DNA from: Streptomyces seoulensis
Lineage (GTDB): Bacteria; Actinomycetota; Actinomycetes; Streptomycetales; Streptomycetaceae
Assembly: GCF_022846655.1 (NCBI RefSeq)
Contig: NZ_AP025667.1
Coordinates: forward strand, 3,261,001 to 3,325,000
DNA length: 64,000 bases
Reading direction: 5' to 3'
The notes under the pieces were generated by a model. It searched no databases. It was not told the origin of the DNA and saw only the letters and a program-made list of their open reading frames with translations. Shown here one piece after another: positions 9,073-17,800 of the stretch (position 1 is the first letter of the stretch; every line of letters starts with the position of its first letter). Both the position numbers and the translations under genes were made by a program.

Positions 9073-9546
9073 ACCAGGGACTCGGGCCGGTAGACCCGGG
9101 TGCGCAGGAAGGCTGCGATGGTCACCGCGTCACGCGGGCTGGAGAAGTGCAGCAAGGCTGGTTCGGCAGCGGCATCGGTGTCATCCTGCTCCTGGTCCTC
9201 GCCGTCGCCCCCGGCCCCGACGATCCGCCCGTCTTCATCGCGCCGGACATGCACCTTCCGCTTCCCGCTGCTCACGGCACGGGAGGCGAGCTGCTCGACG
9301 AGCCGCTCATCATGACTGCGGAGCCCTTGGAGGACGGCTACGAGAGGGCGGAAGCTGGCCGAGGCGACCATGTCGGCGGGGTCCTCGTCCGGTTCCAGGA
9401 ACACCGGCACGATGATCCTGGCCACCTTCGTACTGCCGTCCTTGTTGAGCCTCAGCGCCCGGCCGATGTTCTGCACGATCTCCACCTGGGACCCGCGGGT
9501 GTCCGCGAAGCAGACCGCCTCGACTCCCCGCTCACCGGTGATGTCC
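9073..9546 (-). pseudogene. helicase-associated-domain helicase, middle fragment
   Basis: The minus strand encodes DITGERGVEAVCFADTRGSQ, then VEIVQNIGRALRLN, the motif V-VI region of an SF2 helicase, followed by a linker and SPRDAVTIAAFLRTRVYRP. This matches the large helicase-associated-domain proteins of Streptomyces, where RTRVYRPESLVW precedes repeated HA domains. The 5' side ends exactly at the left 1.3-kb repeat and the 3' side runs into the kinase fragment, so both ends are missing. A later piece of the same kind of helicase lies at 22129-22555, beyond the other repeat. Confidence 0.82.
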
Positions 9547-9700
9547 ATTATCTGCAGGTGGTGATGCCGTGGAGTGTTTGTTGTGGTTCTGACCTGCTCG
9601 TATTCCGCTGCCCGGTGACGCGTGAGGCTCCACAGCAGGCGTCTCGATGTTTGTGCGAGAACGAGCTGCCCGCTTTGTAGCGAAGCCCTTGGGGTGTTGC

Positions 9701-9760
9701 CTTGCCAGAAGCAAGGGTTGCTAGTAGGTTGCTCGAGGTTATCTCTTGACAGATGCAAGG
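9701..9760 (+). promoter_or_regulatory. paired operator-like sites (left repeat)
   Basis: CTTGCCAGAAGCAAGG (9701-9716) and CTTGACAGATGCAAGG (9745-9760) differ at two bases and lie 44 bp apart, about four helical turns. Each has an inverted CTTG/CAAG core. They sit just before the 66-aa gene, so they look like binding sites for a repressor of this small operon. The same pair occurs at 21910-21969. Confidence 0.6.
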
Positions 9761-9778
9761 TTTGGAGGTGGTATTGGC

Positions 9779-9979
9779 ATGGCAAATCGGATGGACGTGC
9801 TTCTCGCGGCACTGGACCGTCAGGGATTCAAGAGCTGGCAGAGCCCGGAGGGATCTTGGTTCTTCTCCCGGGACGGCAACGTGACCACGATCGATCACGA
9901 GCCGGGCAGTACGGGTGAGTGGCTCGATCTGGTCTCGACGCTGCGGGATATGGGCCTGGTCCTCCCGTACGAGGGCTAG
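9779..9979 (+). CDS. 66-aa protein of the repeat, unknown function
   Basis: A 66-residue hydrophilic protein starting MANRMDVLLAALDRQGF. GGAGGT nine bases before the ATG makes this start better than the in-frame ATG at 9746. The sequence has a short helical N-terminus, a central SPEGSWFFSRDGNVTT strand-like part and a helical end with TGEWLDLVSTLRDMGLVL. I do not recognise the family. It is the first gene downstream of the paired operator-like sites and is followed 94 bp later by the AlpA-like gene, so the two probably form an operon. An identical copy is at 21691-21891. Confidence 0.65.
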   Translation: MANRMDVLLAALDRQGFKSWQSPEGSWFFSRDGNVTTIDHEPGSTGEWLDLVSTLRDMGLVLPYEG

Positions 9980-10073
9980 CCAGGTATGGAAGGGGGCCAG
10001 AAGGCCTGGCCCCCTGTACCTGTCCATCCGCGCACACCACAGAACGAAACAGAGGGAAGGAGAGGAGAGAAGC

Positions 10074-10565
10074 ATGGAACAGGAATGGCGGGCGTCTGCG
10101 ACTGCGGATGCTGTTCGCGCGCTCCGGGATGAGCAGTTCGAAGAGATGCATCGGCACTTCGCTGGTGTCATCAGGTATGAGGCTGACAGCCGGCGTCTCT
10201 ACATTCTGTGGCGCCTGAGGGCGTCCGGCTTGGTAGAGGCTGCGGACAAGGCTCTTCATACAGTGGTGGAGGGACTTGAGGCTGCTCTGGGCCACAAGCC
10301 TCGGCTGATCGACCTGCGTGTGGTTACCGCTGAGCAGGCAGCCGCGGAGCGGGACTACCCCAAGGAACAGCAGCTCATGGGATACAGGGAAGCGGCTCAG
10401 GAACTGGGTGTCTCTCGTCAACGGGTGGCTCAGTTGGATGGCAGCCATCCTGACTTCCCGCGGCCGATTGGCCGCACTGCTGCTGGACCGGTCTTCACTG
10501 CTGAGTCCATCCGGTCCTTTGCCACCAGGTGGGATCGGAGTCCAGGGCGGAGGAAGACCGCCTAG
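10074..10565 (+). CDS. AlpA/excisionase-like DNA-binding protein
   Basis: The 163-residue product starts MEQEWRASATADAV, with GAGGAG seven bases upstream; in-frame codons before this look non-native. Residues 1-95 are helical and unrecognised. The C-terminal 60 residues contain a helix-turn-helix (MGYREAAQELGVSRQRVAQL) followed by HPDFPRPIG and VFTAESIRSFATRWDR, the pattern of AlpA/excisionase-type DNA-binding proteins often found on actinomycete plasmids and integrative elements. It may bind the paired sites upstream or help recombination. A second identical copy is at 21105-21596, and a terminator follows each. Confidence 0.75.
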   Translation: MEQEWRASATADAVRALRDEQFEEMHRHFAGVIRYEADSRRLYILWRLRASGLVEAADKALHTVVEGLEAALGHKPRLIDLRVVTAEQAAAERDYPKEQQLMGYREAAQELGVSRQRVAQLDGSHPDFPRPIGRTAAGPVFTAESIRSFATRWDRSPGRRKTA

Positions 10566-10586
10566 GCAACTGCGTTTGAGCGAGTG

Positions 10587-10625
10587 GGCCCCACTGGCTG
10601 CTGGCCTTCACCAGCCAGCGGGGCC
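10587..10625 (+). terminator. hairpin terminator after the AlpA-like gene (left copy)
   Basis: GGCCCC and CTGGCTG arms pair with CAGCCAG and GGGGCC with one mismatch, 21 bases beyond the stop codon. The opposing truncated tnpC gene ends on the other side, so it may act in both directions. Confidence 0.7.
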
Positions 10626-10675
10626 TGCTTGCGGCAGTGTCTACCTTTGCTCATCCGTCGTGGAGCTGACCCTGG

Positions 10676-11062
10676 TCACCATCTGGCCCGGACTGTTGCC
10701 ACGGCTAGGTCAGACGTGTGGGCGGTATGCACGGCCTCCAGCCAGTAGCGCTCTGGTGGGCGAGTTACGGGATGGTGATCTGCTAGGGCGCACACCAGGA
10801 ATCCGCTGTCCTGAAGTTCTAGCGGCCAGCCTTCGAGCACGGCGTGCTTGCCGTTCGCGGAGGCTGCCTCGATGTGCTCGCGTACGCCGGGGGCATAGGT
10901 GAGCCAGGTGGAGACTCGGGCGGCGCGGGCGACTGCGGCGAAGGTGAGCGGCTTTCCCTGTTTCTCGAGTGTGGCCAGGACGGTGAGGACACGGGCTCGT
11001 TTGTCGAGACTGTGGCGACGTCTGGCTTCGGCGAGGGGGGCGGGGTTGCCGCGGGGATTCAT
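10676..11062 (-). pseudogene. tnpC: tnpC-like (DUF6262) gene truncated by the left repeat
   Basis: The first 66 or so residues (starting MNPRGNPAPLAEARRRH, then FAAVARAARVSTWLTYAPG) match the small helix-turn-helix accessory protein, DUF6262, that follows the two recombinases in Tn554-like elements. At 10862 the frame crosses into the repeat and continues as 62 residues that belong to another protein, ending VRARW. The same 62-residue tail is present at the other repeat. ATG overlaps the tnpB stop as ATGA. In Tn554 the TnpC protein assists orientation and efficiency; this chimera has probably lost that role. Confidence 0.72.
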
Positions 11063-13554
11063 CGCGGGTCTTTCGGTCGGGCAGTGGTGAGGGGGATGAG
11101 GGTGTGGTTGTCGCCTGCTCGTGCTTTGCGCAGCACGGTGCTGGCCTCTTCGATCTGCGCGCGTTCGGAGGCGGGGAGAGATGCCAGGTGTGTGGTCATG
11201 CGGTCGATGACGCGCTGGTAGGCGGTGATTTGTGCGGTGAGGGCGGTGGTGACGAACTCGGCGGCGCCCATGGCGAGTGCGGTTTCGCGGTCTGCTCGTA
11301 GTTCGTTGATGTGGTGCTCGATGGCGGGCAGGTAGGAGGGGTCGGGGCGGTAGAAGCCGCAGCCAGCGCACTGGAAGCGGATGGGGCACGCCTGGCCGCC
11401 GGCTTTGACGTTCGACGGCTCGGTGCAGCCGCCGTAGGGAACGGCGACGGAGCGCATCTCGTAGGCCGTGCTCGAGCTGGGGCTGAGGTGGCCATGCTGG
11501 TCGAGGACGTGTGCGCTGAGTTTGGCCACTGCTTCGCTTTTCCGTTTGAGGGAGACGGTGTAGTAGCGCTGGGTCATGGCGATGGACTTGTGGTCCATCA
11601 GTTCGCGCAGCACGTCGACGGGGGTGCCGGCGTCTGCGTGGCGCTGGGCGTAGGAGTGGCGGAAGGCGTAGGGGTAGATCAGGGACCGGTCGAAGAGCAG
11701 TCATTGACCTTTGGAGTCGGTGCCCTCGGCGTGGAGCGGGGGCAGGGCGTCTGCCCAGAGCCTGAGGGCGTCGCTGAGGTAGGTGCTGGAGATGTGGGGG
11801 GCGTCGCTCAGGGGGGTGAGGGATGGAAAGAGGTATCGGTCTCCTTTGGCGGGAAGGTGCAGTTGGTCGCGGCGGGCTTGCCAGGTTCGGATGGCGTCGG
11901 CGGTGGAGGTTGTGATCGGCAGACGTCTGCGGTGGCGTTTCCGCTTGTGGTTGTCCCAGATCAGGGTGGGCTGGCCGTTGTGGGTTTCCAGGCAGTCACG
12001 GGCCAGGGAGACGATCTCGAGCGGGCGGCGCCCGGTGTCGCGCAGGACGATGTACATCGTGCGGTACAGGAGGTGCCGAGCGTCTGGGGCGATGTCGCGG
12101 CAGCCGTAAGTGTTTCCGGTGCCCAGGGTGTCGAGGTGGGCGTCCAGTTGCCGGATGACGGATTCGGGGATGGCCTTGCCGATGAAGTCCTCGTTGGGTT
12201 CTTCCACGGAGATGACGTGCTCGACGGGCACGCGGGTGAAGGTGCCGGCCAGGTCGTCGAGGGTGCCGCAGCGGCGACCGTAGGCGATGAGCTGGAAAAA
12301 CATCCCCAGCAGGCTGCGCCGGAAGGAGGACGAGTAGGGGGTGCCGTCTCGTTTGCGTGCGGCACGGAAAGCGTCGACGGCCAAGGTGGCATCGGCGAAG
12401 GTCAGGGCGACGGGATCCTCGCCGGCGTCGGCGCGCTGGGCGAGAGCCGTGGAGGCGATGGTCGTCGCGTGGAAGGTGCGCTTGAAGTCTTCCGTGGTGG
12501 GGCGGGCGGTGGTCACCCAATGACGCAGCGCCTGGCGCAGCCAGGGCTGGCGGACGGTGCGGAGATCGACGCGGCCGGGCAGATGCCGGCGCTTGCCGGA
12601 GGCGCTGTGGCGCAGCCCGAGGACGCGCAGATCGATGACGTCCTGGTCGATGAGGGCGATCCCGGAGAACTCGCTGTATCCGGCGCGGGCGGCGGACTGC
12701 AGGTTCTCCAATGTGCGGACGGCAGACTGATGCGGCTTGGTGAGCCGGGCCGCGTTGGTGGCGTCCAGAAGCGTGTCGGCCGTGGTGAGGTGGCTGATCA
12801 CGCCGCGGATCCAGTGAGGTTCCAGGGCACGTACCCACTGATCCATCTGCTGCACGGCGTACAGCGCTTCCCAGCGCAGCAGCTCGGGCAACGGGGCGAG
12901 GTGGAACTGGTGCGCCAGCAGATAAAGGGGCTGGTGCGGTGCCCACTGAGCGGCAGGCACGGGGCCGGTGCTGGAGCGGCATTCCGCTCTCCAGGTGCGC
13001 CAGTGGTAGTTGCACAGCCCACTGGAGTTCATCGCCCAGCCGGAGCAGTGGGTCACCATGCAGTCCGGGTTTTCGGTGAACGGTGTTGCCCGGCTGCGAA
13101 GCCACCGCTCGAGCGTGCCTCGGGACTTGTGGTACTTCCATGATCCGTGGTGGGCGGCGCACAGGCCCCCCGATACCTGAGGGCGTACGCACCGCACGCC
13201 GTCCCGGGTGAGCGTGCACGGCCCGACGACCGTCAACGGCAGGGATCTGGAACGGGCGGGGGTGAAAGTGGCGGCGAACTCCTCCCGCGGCAGGCCGCTC
13301 TTTCTGCGCTGGTCCGAGCAGTAGGTACAGAACGTCTCTTGAGCGCGCACGATCATGTCGCAGCGGCGGGTGCGGCACCGGGAAGACGAGGTGCGCGGGT
13401 TGTCGAGGTCTCCCGTGAACAGCCATCTGGCGCTGTCCCACTCCCCCGGCCGCCACGCGGGATCGATGTGGGCACGCAGCCATGTCTCCCACGACTTCTT
13501 CGTGGCCCTCGTCGGCGCCCCCAGTGCAGTCACGGGCGCGGTAGCGGTACTCAC
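11059..13554 (-). pseudogene. tnpB: Tn554-like tyrosine recombinase tnpB with an in-frame stop
   Basis: About 830 codons in one frame are split by a TGA at 11701-11703. Before it lie a Cys-rich N-terminal region with several zinc-finger-like pairs (CTYCSDQR, CVRPQVSGGLCAAHH, CNYH), a core-binding region, and the first catalytic Arg (RDTGRRPLEIVSLA). After the stop the same frame continues with the box II segment YAFRHSYAQ and the nucleophile Tyr in MTQRYYTVS. The truncated product would lack His/Arg box II and the Tyr. A single CGA-to-TGA change would explain it. GTG overlaps the tnpA stop (GTGA) and is preceded by GGGAGG. Confidence 0.85.
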
Positions 13555-14711
13555 TGATCCTCCCGCCATGCCTGGGCCCGGTCGACAGCCGCCCGGGTCT
13601 CGGACTCATCGACGTGGCGGTAGCGGTCCATGGACAGCGGCGAGGCGTGCCCCAGCAGCTTTTGAACCACGTCCCGGTCCACTCCCCCGCGCAGCCAGTG
13701 GGTGGCTGCGGAGTGGCGCAGCATGTGCGGGCGAGCCGGATGCCCGGCGCGGCGGGCCAGACGGTCGAAGACGCTCTTGGCGTTCGGGTAGGTCATGGCC
13801 CGGCCCAGCGGCGGGCGGAATAGGTTCACGAACACCATGCCCGTTTCGGCCGACTGGGCCACCTGGTTCCGTTCGTGCTGGTAGTCGGTGTAGAAGGCGA
13901 CGATGTCGGGGGTGAGGGGGAGGCAGCGGGAGTGTCTGGACTTGGCCAGGGCCCGGTTCGGGTTGTCGGTGCGGCGCCGCACATGAAGGTGCGGGCCCTG
14001 CACGGGACATCCCAGCGAGCGTGACGAGGCCAGGAAATGCAGATCCTCCTGGCGCAGGCCCAGGGCCTCCCCGATCCGCAGGCCGGTCGCGGCGAGCAGC
14101 GCGATGAGGAAACGGTCCCGCGCCCGGGGCGTATCCGCGATCATGCGGCGGATCTGCTGTGAGGACAGGTCCTCGTAGCCGGGCTCGCTGACCTGGAAAC
14201 GAAAGGCCGACGCCTGGACCTGACGCCACTGGCCGCGCTCGCCGGCGTCGTAACCGGTCGGCAAGAACCGCAGGAACTTCGGCTCCGACAACAGGCCGGC
14301 CGTCTGGGAAGGGACCCAGCCATGGAGCGCGCCAAAGCGCAGAAAGTCCGTGACCGCCGTCATCACCGCGTTCGCCGTTCCCTGCGAACGGTAGCGGGGC
14401 GCAGCCGTGGTCGGACAGCGGCGGCTGCGGGCCGGCAGCGGCGTGGTGACCAGCCACTGCTGCAGCCCGGACAACGCCATGAAACTCGGACACGACCACT
14501 CGATACGGTGCCCTGCGCAGTAGTTCAGATAGAGGGCGAGACGGCCTGCGTAGACCCGTTCCGTGTTCGGCGAGCGGCCCTTGCTACGCAACCCCGCCAG
14601 AAACGCACACGCCTCGGCATGCAGGTCGTAGGTACGTGCGTCGGCCACCACCCACCGCTCCACACCCGTCACCGGGGAGATCGAACGCTCAGCTACATAG
14701 GCCTGATCCAT
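13551..14711 (-). CDS. tnpA: Tn554-like tyrosine recombinase TnpA
   Basis: The 386-residue product has an N-terminal SAM-like core-binding domain (SPNTERVYAGRLALYLNYC) and a C-terminal catalytic domain in which all signature residues are visible: Arg in ATGLRIGEALGLR, Lys in AKSRHSRCLPL, HMLRHSAATHWL (His-x-x-Arg), LLGHAS and Tyr in SMDRYRHVD. It should cut and rejoin DNA through a 3' phosphotyrosine. ATG at 14711 is chosen; upstream codons look non-coding. It is the first gene of a translationally coupled tnpA-tnpB-tnpC set, the layout of Tn554. It lies 149 bp downstream of the STAND gene, on the same strand. Confidence 0.88.
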   Translation of the reverse strand: MDQAYVAERSISPVTGVERWVVADARTYDLHAEACAFLAGLRSKGRSPNTERVYAGRLALYLNYCAGHRIEWSCPSFMALSGLQQWLVTTPLPARSRRCPTTAAPRYRSQGTANAVMTAVTDFLRFGALHGWVPSQTAGLLSEPKFLRFLPTGYDAGERGQWRQVQASAFRFQVSEPGYEDLSSQQIRRMIADTPRARDRFLIALLAATGLRIGEALGLRQEDLHFLASSRSLGCPVQGPHLHVRRRTDNPNRALAKSRHSRCLPLTPDIVAFYTDYQHERNQVAQSAETGMVFVNLFRPPLGRAMTYPNAKSVFDRLARRAGHPARPHMLRHSAATHWLRGGVDRDVVQKLLGHASPLSMDRYRHVDESETRAAVDRAQAWREDQ

Positions 14712-14859
14712 CCGCCAAACAGACCAAACCCCGCCGAGGGTCGGTGGCCGTTCCAGACAGCTGCCACACGACCAGGTGGGAACCACACCGAACACACCAC
14801 ACAAACCCGTGCACCTATGGATAATCCGCGGCAGGCAGGGGACAGGTGGTTCGTACGAC

Positions 14860-17800
14860 TCAGCGCTCGTTTTCCAAAGCTGCGTGCAACCCGTAGGCAC
14901 CTGCTTGCGAGAGCCTGTCGATGATGTCCAGACAACGGATGCGTTGGGGTTGCGGGCTTTGGCGATAGAGGCGGAGGACCGCCGAGACCAGATGGTGGCC
15001 GTCCGCTGCTCGGTGGGTTCTCAGGTCGCCGAGATCCCTGCCCGCGTGCTGGACGATGCGCTCGCAGGCATTTATAGCCACGGCCGGAAGGGGGCCGGTG
15101 TGGTCGTAGAGAGCGAAGGCCAGATGTTCGAGGTGGTCGGGGAACGCGTCACTGTCGAGGAAAGCGCTGACGAGTTCGTCGGCTTGCGCAGGAAGCAGGT
15201 TGAATGCCTGCCGCATGCCCTGGGAGGCGTTCTTTCGCACGTCGGTGTCGTCGTCGGTGAACAGCGGGACAAGGTGTGGGTAGTGGTCGATGCTGTTGGC
15301 GAAGACTGCTGCCGCCCCACGGCGTGCGAGGGCGTTGAGTTCGTGCGTGCTGTTCGGGAGCTCCGGGGTAAGACACCCCTGGATGGTGGCAACAGCCCAG
15401 GACTGGCCAGCGAGTTCGGCCGCGTCACCCGGCTCCAGGAGGGCCCGGGCGAGGTGGGCAGCGAAGCGTGAGGGTTCACGGACCAGTGTGTTGATGAGCA
15501 GCCGTTGGGTGGTGGAGGCGTTGTAGACGTTGGCGTCCTGGTGGTTGAGGAGTTGTTCAGCGGTGTCCAGCGCAATCTGAGGGTCATGCTTCATCAGGGC
15601 CAGCACGGCCTGGGCGGCACAGACTCGGACAGCGAGCACGGGGTCGTTGGCGAGGCGGGTGACTAGGGGCGTCAAGGCGTGCAGGTGCTCACTGCCGTGG
15701 GAGAGCAGGGTGGCAACGGTGAGCGCTGCCTGGCCGCGGGTGGCGTTCATGCCGGCGGTCAGCAAATCCGTTCGGGTTCCCTCGGCATCGGCGTCGCGGA
15801 TGTCCTGCTCGGGGTGGGGATCCGTGGTGTAGCTGTCGAGGGCTGACAGCGAAGCAGCAGTGAAGTTGTGCGGAGCCGACTGCAGGGCACGGCAAATCGT
15901 GGGCGCGGCGGCGGGGCCGAGTGTCCGATGAGCGTGGAGAGCCAACTGCTCCCAACGGTCGGCGTCCAAGTGAGGCGTGACCGCCTCCAAGATCGCGCAC
16001 AGGTAGGCGGCCGGTGAGCCGGAGCCAAGGGAGAAGGCGAATTCGGTGAAGCGGTCAGGTTCCTGCTCCGCGCGGCTGCGCAGGGTCTGGGCGAGTTCGT
16101 AAACGCCCCCCTGAGGCGGCCAGAAGCGCTCGGGCCGGGGTTTGGCGTACTTGTCCAGGGCTCGGTGCCACTGGACGTCAGTCATACGCTGGGCCGCGTG
16201 GTCGCTAATCGGCGAACCCACAAATTCGGCCTGGATGGCTGTCGGTGGCGAAGGGAGCTGGCCAGAGAATTTGCGTTCCCACTCAGCGAGCCGACGGCTT
16301 ACCACGTCGCTACGGCGATCGGGGCTGACTGCCGACAGCAGTTCGTACTGGGCCCAGCCCCACGCGCTGCGCTGTCCCTTCTGGCGTCGGCGCTCCCATG
16401 CCGTGTAGTGGCCAAGCAGTACCGCGGTCAGACGCTCCAGCGTCTCGTCACTGCAGTGGGGTGTAGCTGCTTCAATGAGTCCACGTGAGGCCCAGCGCGG
16501 GCTGTCCAGCCATCCCAGGCGCAGGTTGCGCTCATCGGTCAGGAGCCAGGAGATAGCCTCATCGGCCTGGCCTATGACGGTGTACGCGCGGCAGGCAAGG
16601 AAACGCAGTTCCTGGACTGGTGACGCCGCCAGGTGCTGTAGGGCGCCGGCAGCGGCAGCCGGGTAGCTGGCCGCCAGGGAGCGCAGCGCCGTGTCCAGGG
16701 CGGCCAGCAGCGCGGTGTCCACGCTGTGGCCGCCTACATGGCGGTAGCCCCAACGGCCGCCGGGAGCATAGGCATCGGTGCGGTCCGTGCTGCCAGCGGT
16801 GGCCACGTCGATGACAAAGGGCAATACCTGCTCCACATAGGCCTCTGGCTCGGCCTTCGCGATGCGGGAGAGGACCGTGCCGGCAACCTGCGAGTGCGTG
16901 GACAGGTGCTTGGACGCGAAGGGATCGCCGGAACCGTCGGCGCGCGCTCGGGCAAGGTGACGGCGCAGGTAGGCGCCGACGAGACGGGCGGCGGGAGCGG
17001 GGGCGGTTTCGGCGAGGCCGTAGAGGAGCGACCAGAAGTCACTGTTGACCGCGATCGGCCTGCGGACCTCATCGGCATGGCCGTTCTCAATCAGGTCGAC
17101 GGCAAGGTCGACGAGGTCGGGTGTAAGTGCCCACTCGATCAGCGACAGGAGGCGCTGTGCCCACTGTGGCGTGGTGTCCACGTACGGTCGCACCAACTCC
17201 ACGACACGTCGGGGTCGGTGCCGCGCTACGGCCAGCAGTTCGCGGAACGCCGCATCGGTGGTCTGCGGCGTGTTCAGCCAGCGTTCCCACCTCTGATCGT
17301 GGTCGGCGGCGTCGAACCACTGGGGTTGGGCGAGCAGGCCGCGGACTTTGCCCGCCACAGGAGCATGGCCCCAGGCGACCGGTTCGATGGCCTGCCATTC
17401 CGGCAAGGCGGCATCGAGTTGCCCGAGGACCGCGATGATCACGTCGTGCAGGTGCGAACGGATCCGGTCAGAGCCCAGAAGCTGGGCCACCGTGGCGCGG
17501 AAACGATCTCGATTCGTGCCAGCGAGGTGCTCAAGAATCTGCCGGGTCTGCGCCCGACGGAACAGATGCTGGCCAGATCCAGCAAGAAAGTCGTGGATAT
17601 CCGCTTCGGTAGAGATGAAAGACCGGGCGAAAAGGAAATCGAAGTACGTCTCGTGGAAGAACCCGATCTGTTCCGCGTCACGCACCAGCACACCATGCGA
17701 CTCGAGCACCCTGATGTGCTGGCGGGCAAACCCATCGAGGAGAGCCAAGGGCGCCTGGAGCGTTTCGCGTTCACTCATAGAGGCGCACAGCGTGCCAGTG

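Larger units (their letters stand above)
9542..10862. repeat. left copy of 1,321-bp inverted repeat
   Basis: This segment recurs in reverse orientation at 20808-22128. Proteins encoded on both strands of the two copies are identical wherever I compared them, so identity is at or near 100 percent. Outer ends share the sequence starting TGTCCATTATCTGCAGG; inner ends share up to CCGTTCGCGGAG and then diverge. It holds two genes reading inward, a pair of operator-like sites and a terminator. The 9,945 bp between the copies carry the recombinase and STAND genes. Confidence 0.95.

Noticed and set aside
10318..10902. Additional plus-strand frame overlapping the AlpA-like gene
   Set aside because: It overlaps a gene with a strong ribosome-binding site and helix-turn-helix, and diverges in sequence at the repeat edge.
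11311..13143. Long plus-strand open frame opposite tnpB
   Set aside because: Val/Gly-rich shadow frame. The minus strand encodes a recognisable recombinase.
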